Shown here in pieces: positions 56,302 to 64,000 of a stretch of 64,000 nt of DNA. Each line of letters begins with the position of its first letter. Position 1 is the stretch's first letter. Origin of the DNA: Spiroplasma culicicola AES-1 (GTDB lineage: Bacteria; Bacillota_I; Bacilli_A; Mycoplasmatales; Mycoplasmataceae); assembly GCF_000565175.1 (NCBI RefSeq), contig NZ_CP006681.1, positions 1,111,132-1,175,131 on the forward strand, read 5' to 3'. The position numbers were made by a program, and so were the translations under genes. Under the pieces are notes generated by a model. It did not search any database, was not told the origin of the DNA, and saw nothing but the letters and a program-made list of their open reading frames with translations.

Positions 56302-57807
56302 TTACACCTTATTTTTTTTCTGCTCTTTTTGTTTTTGTTTTTCTAACTTTTCTTTTGCTTTAGTTTGCTCTTTTAATTGTTTTATTTTGGCAATTTCTTC
56401 TTTTTCTTCTGGGGTTTTCTTTTTAAAGATTGAAAACACTCCATCATTTTTTTGATCTGGTAATAATAAGTTTAAGGTTACTCCTGAAACAGTTGCAACA
56501 AACATTCCAGTTAATTGGAAACCTGAATTTCCAAATGATATTGCAACTCCCGAAACTCCCATTCCTACTCCAACAGCTAATGTCACAGATAAAACAATAA
56601 AGTTTTTAGTATTACTAAAGTCAATTTTGTTATCAACCATAATTTTGACACCATTTGAGGCAATTAATCCAAATAAGATAACCCCTATTCCTCCCATTAC
56701 GGGTTTTGGAATCATCATTATTAATTGATTAATTGGGGCAATGAAACTCATAGTTAATGCCATAATTGCAGCAAGTCCTGTAACTCATACACTTGCAATT
56801 TTTGTCATTCCTACAACACTTGTATTTTCAGAATAAGTTGCATTAACAGGTCCCCCAACTATACCAGCAAACATAATTGATACTCCATCAGCCATTAGTG
56901 TACGACTAATTCCAGGGTCTTTAATATAATCTCTATTTGTTAAAGTTCCAATATTAATGTGATCTCCTAAATGCTCTGTAATTGTTATCAATGAAATTGG
57001 TACAATTGATAACACAGCTGGAGCAATTTTTGATGAATCAACATTGGTAATATTTTTAAAACTTGGATATCATTCCCAATTTTTTACATCTGTTATTAAA
57101 TCAGTTTCAATTAATTTAATTCCTGTAAAACTAAATGAGAAGTGAATAATAACTACAACTACATATCCAATTACTAATGCCATTAAAATTGGAACTGCTT
57201 TTAAAAAGCTTTTAGCTTTTAAAACACAGATTGCAGCAACAATAATTGTAAATAATCCAATTAAAATTGCCAATCATTGAGGATAATTCAGTCCAACTTC
57301 TTCAATTGAAGTTTTAACATCATCTCAAACTCACAATCCCATATTTTGTAATGCGCTTGTAACTGCACTCATCCCTACAATTATTACAATTGGGCCAATT
57401 ACAATTGGTGAGAATGCTTTTTTAACTCATGCAGATCCAGTTCAATGAATTATGAATCCTAAGATTACATAAACTACCCCTACTGCAAAGACTGCAATAA
57501 AAACTGCATTTCCTCAATCTTGTCACCCAAGTCCAATTACTGTCATGTAAGCAAAACTACTTCCTAGATAAATTGGCACTTTTGCTGAAGTTAATGCAAT
57601 ATAAATTAATGTTCCAACTCCTGCACAAAATAATGCCATTGAAATATTAATAACAGTTTCTCCAGCTAATGAATTTATAACCATTGGTACAAGCACTGTG
57701 GCACCAAACATGGCAAAAACATGTTGAATTGATAAGATAATTCATTGTCCAATATTTTTAGGCCTTTGATGTGGCTCTAAAATAAGATTTACTTTCTTTT
57801 CTTCCAT
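56302..57807 (-). CDS. NCS2-type uracil/xanthine permease
   Basis: 501 aa in code 4. 12-14 membrane segments with the nucleobase-cation-symport 2 fold: QHVFAMFGATVLVPMV at TM1, KVPIYLGSSFAYMTVIGL (TM3), ITITEHLGDHINIGTL (TM8, the conserved EH), GGPVNATYSENTSVVGMTK (TM10 signature). The HxG and NATYSEN pattern sits nearer uracil permease than xanthine transporters, so uracil is the best guess. A Lys/Glu-rich 40-residue C-terminal tail is unusual. Expression is probably controlled by the leader peptide/attenuator at 57834-57942. Interrupts the mreB cluster on the opposite strand. Confidence 0.9.
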
Positions 57808-57833
57808 ACTTCCTCCTAAAAAAATTACAAAAA

Positions 57834-57860
57834 AAATCAATTCATAAAATGAATTGATTT
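57834..57860 (-). terminator. Attenuator hairpin in the permease leader
   Basis: 12-bp perfect stem AAATCAATTCAT/ATGAATTGATTT with a 3-base loop. On the minus strand it is followed by a run of eight T, and then by the permease ribosome site AGGAGGA. Its 5' arm overlaps the stop codon of the leader peptide. Confidence 0.75.
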
Positions 57861-57942
57861 AAAAAGATATATATAAATTAGAAAAACGAGAAACAGATGT
57901 TTTTTCTTGAATTATTGAATTTTGTTTGATTATTTTAATCAT
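57859..57942 (-). CDS. 27-aa leader peptide upstream of the nucleobase permease
   Basis: ATG 57942 has AGAGGTA 6-9 bases upstream and a TATAAT -10 (57970-57975) a little further up. The frame encodes MIKIIKQNSIIQEKTSVSRF plus seven residues (SNLYISF) and stops at TAA 57859-57861, exactly at the base of the terminator hairpin. The last codons are U-rich (TTTTTCTAATTTATATATATCTTTTTAA). A ribosome at the stop would cover the 5' arm of the hairpin and allow read-through. The layout is that of pyrBI-type translation-coupled attenuation. Nothing like a stall motif (Pro or Arg/Trp runs) is present. Confidence 0.6.
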   Translation of the reverse strand: MIKIIKQNSIIQEKTSVSRFSNLYISF

Positions 57943-58020
57943 AACTGTACCTCTTTTTTCTTAAAAATAATTATACATAGATTTTCAATAAAATTTAGTT
58001 TTTTTTATTTTTTTATAAAG

Positions 58021-58029
58021 TTATCCACA
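58021..58029 (+). other. Consensus DnaA box in the permease/mreB gap
   Basis: TTATCCACA exactly matches the DnaA box. It lies about 6 kb from oriC, in a 404-base divergent gap (57808-58211) that otherwise holds the permease leader and the next mreB promoter. May be a DnaA-titration or regulatory site, or chance. Confidence 0.5.
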
Positions 58030-58145
58030 TTTATTCATACTTTAAAAATAAATCAATGTTTATGGGGATTTAAACTATAGAAATAATAACTTTACAAAAA
58101 AATGCCAATTTATGCACATTTAAAATTTCCTAAAAAGTATTTAAT

Positions 58146-58174
58146 TTGCTTTATTATTTTAGACAATGTATAAT
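58146..58174 (+). promoter_or_regulatory. Putative promoter of mreB gene 5
   Basis: TTGCTT at 58146-58151 and TATAAT at 58169-58174 with 17-base spacing, TG just before the -10, and an AGGAGG ribosome site ahead of ATG 58212. Confidence 0.6.
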
Positions 58175-58211
58175 ATGAATACATATAGTTTTATGGTTTA
58201 GGAGGAATAAT

Positions 58212-59270
58212 ATGAAATTTGAAGATCGTACATTTATTGCCTTGGACTTAGGTACAAGCAACATCCTTGCTTTCGTTGGAAAACAAGGAATAGTATATGA
58301 TGAACCATCAATTATGGCTTATGACAACATTACTAACACATTAACAGCTTTGGGTAGAGAAGCATACGACATGTTAGGAAAAACTCACGATGACATTAGA
58401 ATGGTTGTTCCAATTAGAGACGGAGTTATTACTGATTTAGATGCTGCAAAAGATATGTTAAAACATGTTTTTTCAAAACTAAAAATGTTAAATGATTGAA
58501 AAAACTCAATAATTTTATTAGCTTGTCCTAGTGAAGTTACTGAATTAGAGCGTGATGCTTTAAAACAAGTTGCTTACGATATGGGAGCAGAAATTGTTAT
58601 TGTTGAAGAAGAAGTAAAAATGGCAGCACTAGGTGCTGGAATTAGTATTGACATGCCAAAAGGTCATGTTGTAATTGATATTGGTGGGGGAACTACTGAT
58701 ATTGCTATCATTTCAGCAGGAGATGTTGTTATTTCAAGATCTGTTAAAGTTGCTGGAAATGCATTTGACGAAGAAATTAAAAAATACATTCGTTCAGAAT
58801 ACAATGTAACAATTGGAGAAAGAACTGCAGAAAACATTAAAATGGAATTAGGTTCTTTAGCAAAATATAAAGGTGAAAGAACAATGTCTGTATTTGGTAG
58901 AGACATCGTTTCTGGATTACCAAAAGAAGCAATTATTAGTTCAGAAGAAATTAGAAATGTATTAGTAAACTCATTTAGTAGAATTACTGATTTATTAATT
59001 GAATTAATGGAAAATACACCTCCTGAATTAGCTGGAGATATCATCGGAAATGGATTTATGATTTGTGGTGGGGGTTCAAAAATTAGAGGTATTAAAGAAT
59101 ACTTTACTGGAATCTTCTCAGTACCATGTAAAATCTCTCCAAATCCATTAACTGGAGTTGTTGAAGGAGCAAAAGTGTTCCAAAAAACAATTAACAAAAG
59201 AATTGAAAATGATTACTATGGAAAAAACGCAAAAGACGTTAAAAAAGGTAGTCAAAGTAATTTAATTTAA
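58212..59270 (+). CDS. mreB: MreB-family actin (cluster gene 5)
   Basis: 352 aa. FIALDLGTSNILAFVGKQG, IVIVEEEVKMAALGAG, VIDIGGGTTDIAIISAG, MICGGGSKIRGIK (the adenine motif has Ser-Lys for Ala-Leu). TGA Trp at 58497. The C-terminal extension DYYGKNAKDVKKGSQSN is longer and more basic than in its paralogues, a possible membrane- or partner-binding tail. Separated from the rest of the cluster by the permease gene. Convergent with tatD, sharing a terminator. Confidence 0.95.
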
Positions 59271-59273
59271 TAA

Positions 59274-59304
59274 ATAAAAAAACTTCAATATGAAGTTTTT
59301 TTAT
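59274..59304. terminator. Bidirectional intrinsic terminator
   Basis: Stem AAAAAAACTTCA/TGAAGTTTTTTT with loop ATA between mreB gene 5 and tatD. Confidence 0.8.
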
Positions 59305-60101
59305 TTATTTAAAATGCCAAACATAATTTGAGCATTACGGGTTGTTGAATCAATTACATCATCTTTATTTAGGTTTTTAAGTTTAGCAATTTTATCAATT
59401 GTATGGACAATTTCTTTTGAAGTATTTAATTTACCTCTATTTGGAACTGGTGCTAAATATGGAGCATCAGTTTCTACTACTAAATGATTTATTGATAGTT
59501 TTTGAACTGCTTCTTGCAAATCAATGGCATTATTAAATGTAACAACTCCTGGAATTGAAATATAATATCCTTTGTCTGTAAATTTTTTTGCCAATTCATA
59601 GCCTTTTGTATAGCAATGAACAACAGCTCTTTTAACTTCAAGTTCATCTAAAATTTCTAATGCATCATAATATGCTTGATCTGATCCATCAACATCGCGT
59701 AAATGCATCATTACTAATAAATCATTATCTAATGCAATTTGAATTTGTCTTTTAAAAATTTCCTTTTGTTTTTCTTTAAATTCATCTGTGTAGTAATAAT
59801 CTAAACCTATCTCACCAATTGCAACAACATTTTCTGCATGAGCTGCAATCTCAATTTCATTTAACTCATCTTCTGTAGTTTTATCTGCTTCAGTTGGATG
59901 AATTCCGACTGCTGCATAAACATTTTCATATTTGATTGCATATTTTGTTGCTTGTTTTGAAGAATGAACATCAAACCCAACACAACAAAAATGAGTTACA
60001 CCATGCATATTAGCTTCTTTAATCATTTCATCTGTTTCAATTCCAAGTTCCTTGTATCTTTTATCATTGAAATGTGTATGTGTATCAAATATCCCTGCCA
60101 T
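59301..60101 (-). CDS. tatD: TatD-family metal-dependent hydrolase/DNase
   Basis: 266 aa from ATG 60101 (AAAGTAGG upstream). Metal ligands: GIFDTHTHFNDKRY (HxH), IGEIGLDYYYTDEF (Glu), LLVMMHLRD (His), AVVHCYTKGYE (His), VVETDAPYLAPVPN (Asp). TatD proteins are 3'-5' exonucleases/DNases. Not a Tat-export component despite the name. Sits between mreB and mnmE near the origin, as in other spiroplasmas and mycoplasmas. Confidence 0.95.
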   Translation of the reverse strand: MAGIFDTHTHFNDKRYKELGIETDEMIKEANMHGVTHFCCVGFDVHSSKQATKYAIKYENVYAAVGIHPTEADKTTEDELNEIEIAAHAENVVAIGEIGLDYYYTDEFKEKQKEIFKRQIQIALDNDLLVMMHLRDVDGSDQAYYDALEILDELEVKRAVVHCYTKGYELAKKFTDKGYYISIPGVVTFNNAIDLQEAVQKLSINHLVVETDAPYLAPVPNRGKLNTSKEIVHTIDKIAKLKNLNKDDVIDSTTRNAQIMFGILNK

Positions 60102-60109
60102 ATTTTTAC

Positions 60110-61462
60110 CTACTTTCCTAAACAATATTTTTTAAAAATATTATTTATAATTTCTTCATCCGCATCTATTATACCAAGTATATTATTTAAAATATCTAAG
60201 GCATTATATAAATCTAAATTAATCATATCAATTGTAAAACCTTGATTCAAATTTTTAATTGAAGTTTGAATCAATTCAAATATTTTTTCTAAATTAATAA
60301 TTGAATTCATATTTGTAATAATTGGTAAACTCGATTCTAAAACTTCTTCATTGTTTCACATTGCCTCAATTTTTTTTATAAGTGGTTCAACATTATTTTC
60401 CTTTGCACTGATAAAAATCATATCTTTAGAATTATTTTTTAAATTATGCAATTGTTTTTGATCAAGTATATCAATTTTATTTCTTACAATAATAAAATTT
60501 TTGTCTTTAATTTTTGACATGATTTCATCATCAATTTGATTATCAATTACATATAAAATTAATTCTGCTTGTGAAATTAATTTTAAACTTTTTTCAATTC
60601 CAATTTGTTCAACAGCATCTTGTGTTTTTCTAATTCCCGCTGTATCAATTAAATTTAATGTAAAATTATCAAAGTTTAATTGTCCTTCAACTATATCTCG
60701 AGTTGTTCCTTCAATATCTGTGACAATTGCTTTATCTTCATTAATTAAAGAATTTAATAAAGAAGATTTACCAACATTTGGAGCACCAAGAATTAAAGTT
60801 TGAATTCCTTCATTAATATTTTGTGCTCTTTTACTAATATTAATAATTTTTTTTAAATTATTATTTGTTAATTGTAAAACTTTTGAAATACTTTGAGAAT
60901 CTGAACCCTCAATATCATCATAATCTGGATAATCAATTGAAGTTTGAATTCTTGAAATTATATCAACTAAATTTTCTTTAATATTTAAAAGTTCCTTATT
61001 ATTTTGACCTGTAACTCCAATTGCATTAATTTTAAGTGCAAGTTCATTTTTTGACTCTATCAAATTGTTAATTGACTCTGCTTGAAGTAAATTAATTTTG
61101 CTATTTAAAAAAGCTCTTTGTGAAAATTCTCCTGGTTCAGCCATTCTTGCTCCATTATTTATTAAAAGAGAAATAATTTTTTTAGTAACAAGAACTCCAC
61201 CATGACAATTTATTTCAACAACATTTTCACCAGTGAAAGATTTTTTATCAATAAAAGTTATTATTAGAGCTTCATCAATTAAAAAATTGTTATCATAAAT
61301 TTTTCTTAACTGTTGTGTATTTTTATAAATAAGATCGTCTTTTAAAATTTTGTTTGTTATTTTAAAAGCATCACTTCCCGATATTCTAATAATACTAATA
61401 GCTTGTTTTGCTAACTTAGTGGCAGGAGCAACTATTGTGTCTTCTAAAAATAATTTATTCAT
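60110..61462 (-). CDS. mnmE: tRNA modification GTPase MnmE
   Basis: 450 aa, exactly the family length. Formyl-THF domain: EDTIVAPATKLAKQAISIIRISG. G domain: TLILGAPNVGKSSLLNSLI, IVTDIEGTTRDIVEG, LIDTAGIRKTQDAVEQIGI, IIVRNKID (NKxD). C-terminal YCLGK carries the conserved Cys. A TGA Trp at 60356 would cut off the last 83 residues in the standard code. Partner of MnmG. Confidence 0.96.
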
Positions 61463-61510
61463 ATACTTATTGCCTCCAAAAGTATTATAACAAATAAAAG
61501 AAGATGGACT

Positions 61511-62071
61511 TTAATCCATCTTATAAATTATATTAATGTTTTTACCTGCATAAATATTTACAGACTTTGATTTTATTTTTGAATATTTAATTGCTAATTT
61601 ATAAATTTGTTTTCTGTGTTTTTTTGTTATTGAATACAATTTTGTTTCTTGTTTTGTTTTAATTGTATTTAAAATTTGATCTTTAATTTTATTAATATCA
61701 AAATTCTTAATTGATAAATATAATTGATAATAATCTGCGATTGCAAAAAATAATTTTATATTAAATTTTGCAATTATAATTTGATTTAATAATTTAACAA
61801 TTGCCACACGACTTTCATCAGATAATATTTCTTTATTTGCAATCATAATAATATTTTTAGAATTATCTTTATCATAAAATAGTGAGTAGGCATTAAGATT
61901 AAATATTTCTTTTAATGTTTTTTTAATTGTATTTAAAATTTCTCTTCTTAAAGAATTTGTCATAAATAAAACCACTTCTTTTGAATCACTTTTAAAAACA
62001 ATATTTGTTTCTTTAAGTGATTTGTCTAAAAAGTGGTTTATTTTATTATTTATTTTTAGCATTTTTAACAT
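61511..62071 (-). CDS. Jag/KhpB-like protein, diverged
   Basis: 186 aa lysine-rich protein in the jag position (yidC-jag-mnmE). The middle ~70-120 could be the KH-like domain; the end, ITKKHRKQIYKLAIKYSKIKS, resembles an R3H domain but the R-x3-H motif is R-x3-Y. The N-terminal Jag_N part is short. Family call rests mainly on synteny and weak pattern, so I leave the symbol empty. ATG 62071 overlaps yidC by 26 bases, with no clear ribosome site, suggesting coupling; ATG 62062 is an alternative. Confidence 0.6.
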   Translation of the reverse strand: MLKMLKINNKINHFLDKSLKETNIVFKSDSKEVVLFMTNSLRREILNTIKKTLKEIFNLNAYSLFYDKDNSKNIIMIANKEILSDESRVAIVKLLNQIIIAKFNIKLFFAIADYYQLYLSIKNFDINKIKDQILNTIKTKQETKLYSITKKHRKQIYKLAIKYSKIKSKSVNIYAGKNINIIYKMD

Positions 62072-63242
62072 GTTTTGTTTTGCTATCCAAGATTGCTTTT
62101 TCTCTTTTTTTCAAGAATCTCTTAGCTTTGTTTTCTCTTAAGAAATGGAAAGTTAAGGTTTGTGCAATTTGGAATACTGAAGAGAAAATTCAATAAATAG
62201 CTACCCCTGAGGCAATTGAACTCACAATGAAGATAAACATTACAATAAATACAATTTGGAATATTAATTGTTTTTTCTTAGCTTTCTTCTGTTGTTCTGA
62301 TTCAATTTTTTTCTTTTTCTTGAACATTTGTAAAAATGTTGGTAGCATCATTGAAACAATTTGTAATGGTAGATACACAGCAATTAATGCAAAGTATGCT
62401 CAATGACCTTCTTTAATTTGTGCTCATGGTTGCTCTGTAAGTGTTATTTTTCCAACTGTTGCAATTTTTAGTGCGTGAGTCGATCTAACAACTGAGAACA
62501 TGGCAAATAGAAGTGGCATTGATAAGAATTGTGTTGCAATTGAACTTAAAGGACTAATTCCTTCTTTTTTATAAAGTGCCATCAATTCTAATTGTTGTTT
62601 TTGCTTTGCAGCTGGATCTGATGAACCTTTATATTTTTCTTGAATTTCTGCTTGTTTACCTTGTAATGAAGTCATACGTTCTTGATTAGCTTGAGTTTTT
62701 CAAGTAAATCCTAAAACAATTCCTCTAACAATCAATGATGTAAAGAATATTGCAAAGATTGCAGATACCCCATAATTTGATTTATTTTGACTTAGTAAAC
62801 CTGCAGCATCAGTTCCAGAAAATAATCTAATAAACCCTACAAGTAAGAATGATAATGGGTATACAAAGAATCCATAAAATGGTGATCCAGTTTCTGTGAA
62901 TGCCTGACCTCAATTTGAAATTACTTTATATTGGTATTCACTAATTGTTCCATCACTTTTTAAAACAAACCAGTGGGTCTTATTACCAAAATCATCTAGA
63001 CTTTTAATAATAATTTCAAACCCAACTCCTGGTGCATAAATTTTATTTCCAGCCATATCAGTTACAGGTGAAACTACATAATCTGCTTGATACATTTGTA
63101 CACAACCTCAAAGCATTGAGATTATAACAAACACAAACAATACTAATTTAGTTCATCCTCAGATGACTTTTAATATGTCTTTCTTGGTTTTTTTTCCTTT
63201 GCCACCATTATTCAAATACTTTGAATAATCTTGTTTATACAA
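62046..63242 (-). CDS. yidC: Membrane protein insertase YidC/OxaA
   Basis: 398 aa starting at TTG 63242, six bases after AGAGGTGA; no suitable ATG exists upstream. N-terminal membrane segment, then a ~100-residue external region. Conserved core: NQERMTSLQGKQAEIQEKYK, the SIATQFLSMPLLFAMF helix, EGHWAYFALIAVYLPLQIVSMM, a Lys-rich loop, and IASGVAIYWIFSSVFQIAQTL. The hydrophilic-groove Arg is visible in FTSLIVRGIVLGFTW. Basic C-terminal tail for ribosome contact. Operon rpmH-rnpA-yidC-jag-like. Confidence 0.95.
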
Positions 63243-63259
63243 ATGATTCACCTCTCATC

Positions 63260-63586
63260 TTAACAAATTTTTGTTAGTAATCTATTTAATTCATTTGAAT
63301 TATATTCGTATGATCTTTTTAAATACTCATTTCTAGCCATTATTATTATATGTTTTTTTTCCTCTTTAAGATTAATTAATTTATTATAAATCATCATTCT
63401 TATTTGTCTTTTAACTTTATTTCTAATAACAGCATTTCCCAGTTTCTTTCCAACTGAGATTCCATATTTAAAATTATCTTTTGCTTCTAGAAAATATATT
63501 ATTAATGTTTTAGATTTCAAAAAATGTCTTTTAGAAATTATCTTTTGAAATTCATGGTTTTTTTTAATAATATTTATATTTTTCAT
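63260..63586 (-). CDS. rnpA: Ribonuclease P protein component
   Basis: 108 aa. KKNHEFQKIISKRHFLKS at the N-terminus, YGISVGKKLGNAVIRNKVKRQIRMM (the RNR RNase P signature), ending near LNRLLTKI. Binds the catalytic RNA for tRNA 5' maturation. ATG 63586 lies 3 bases after the rpmH stop. Confidence 0.96.
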   Translation of the reverse strand: MKNINIIKKNHEFQKIISKRHFLKSKTLIIYFLEAKDNFKYGISVGKKLGNAVIRNKVKRQIRMMIYNKLINLKEEKKHIIIMARNEYLKRSYEYNSNELNRLLTKIC

Positions 63587-63589
63587 AGA

Positions 63590-63724
63590 TTAAGCAGATA
63601 ATTTAGCTCTACCCTTAGCTCTTCTAGCTTTAATAACTTTTCTACCATTTTTAGTAGCCATTCTAGCTCTGAAACCATGAGTTCTAGCGTGTTTAATTTT
63701 ACTTGGTTGTCATGTTCTTTTCAT
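63590..63724 (-). CDS. rpmH: 50S ribosomal protein L34
   Basis: 44 aa: [19 protein letters not shown], then [21 protein letters not shown] at codon 5 encodes the invariant Trp, so it is invisible in the standard code. AGGAGG precedes ATG 63724. First gene left of oriC, divergent from dnaA, as in nearly all Firmicutes. Confidence 0.97.
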
Positions 63725-64000
63725 AGTGCTTCCTCCTTTTTAAAACAAAACTTCATTTAAAATTATATCTTATTTAATTGTCATATTTTAAAGAAGTTTA
63801 ATTTTATTAATTTATAACTTGTGTACAAGAATATTAATAATTTAATATGTGGATAACTATTAAAAATATCTATTAATACTAATTAGTTTAGATTATAGTT
63901 ATAAAGGTTTGAATAAAAAAATATCATTTTTTAGACTTATACACATTTTAAAAAAATATTCTTTTATAATGTAATTGTTGATATTTTGGAGGAAATTAAT
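63725..64000. other. oriC region between rpmH and dnaA
   Basis: 276 bases, extremely AT-rich, without a coding frame. DnaA boxes: 63848-63856 (TGTGGATAA, minus-strand consensus), 63937-63945 (TTATACACA, plus strand) and a one-mismatch box at 63820-63828 (TGTGTACAA). AT-rich unwinding candidates lie around 63893-63931. The window ends with TTTTGGAGGAAATTAAT, a strong ribosome site whose start codon, expected to be dnaA, would fall at 64001. Confidence 0.85.

Noticed and set aside
58664..59197. 177-codon minus-strand ORF across mreB gene 5; similar ones lie opposite the other mreB genes.
   Set aside because: Exact antisense of conserved actin codons; appears in each paralogue because the sense sequences are homologous.
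60110..60310. Apparent separate 66-aa gene after tatD.
   Set aside because: It is the C-terminus of MnmE (ends YCLGK), in frame through a TGA Trp codon at 60356.

Overview
The window reads as the oriC-proximal segment of a wall-less bacterium of the Spiroplasma type (Mollicutes, Entomoplasmatales). Base composition is very AT-rich. UGA must be read as tryptophan: dozens of conserved proteins (PrfA, NrdE, MetG, MnmG, L34) stay full-length only if in-frame TGA codons are sense, and PrfA is the only release factor seen. Five mreB/actin paralogues lie within 8 kb, which is the hallmark of helical, swimming spiroplasmas. All coordinates below use genetic code 4, so many genes are longer than a standard-code translation would suggest.

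Layout. Bases 1-4.8 kb form an accessory stretch: a truncated unknown gene, a membrane-anchored Pro-rich protein, a 21-residue cysteine-rich peptide facing an ArsR-type metal sensor, a MepB-family gene coupled to an unknown partner, and a membrane-anchored alpha/beta hydrolase. Bases 4.8-8.8 kb hold nrdF-nrdI-nrdE (class Ib-like ribonucleotide reductase) under a cobalamin-riboswitch-like leader. NrdF has Val/Pro/Lys in place of the three metal-binding Glu residues. Bases 8.8-11 kb carry an aldo/keto reductase with a MerR regulator and a nuclease-fold protein. Bases 11-15.8 kb carry two very large repeat-rich genes of unknown function. Bases 15.9-36 kb are mostly housekeeping: tsaC, prmC-prfA-tdk, a DHH phosphoesterase, a degenerate ABC-ATPase-like protein, rpmE, fba, an ABC half-transporter fusion, pyrG-rpoE, an HD phosphohydrolase, gltX-ispF, ychF, parB-parA-rsmG. 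Bases 36-47 kb hold two paralogous amino-acid permeases, mnmG, metG, a degenerate hpt, purB, purA, pth and prs. Bases 47-51 kb hold an ABC-F factor, a small Cys-rich protein, and rnmV-rsmA-ispE. Bases 51-59 kb are the mreB cluster, interrupted by a uracil/xanthine-type permease with its own leader peptide and attenuator. Bases 59-64 kb are the classical origin cluster tatD-mnmE-jag-like-yidC-rnpA-rpmH, then oriC. The window ends on the ribosome binding site of what should be dnaA.

Most genes lie on the minus strand, that is, co-directional with a fork leaving oriC at the right edge. The plus-strand exceptions are the mreB genes, abcF, the hydrolase and several small genes.

Most interesting observations: (1) the nrd operon combines an apparently metal-free (V/P/K) NrdF with a cobalamin-type riboswitch, although the encoded enzyme is B12-independent; (2) a 27-codon leader peptide whose stop codon overlaps an intrinsic terminator, preceded by U-rich sequence, controls the nucleobase permease in a pyrBI-like layout; (3) a 21-aa CxC/CxxC peptide with two abutting perfect 14-bp palindromes and an ArsR regulator; (4) several pseudoenzyme-like paralogues (HPRT, ABC ATPase, MreB3-type actin); (5) two large Spiroplasma-type repeat proteins of unknown function. 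No tRNA, rRNA, CRISPR array or intact insertion sequence was recognised.
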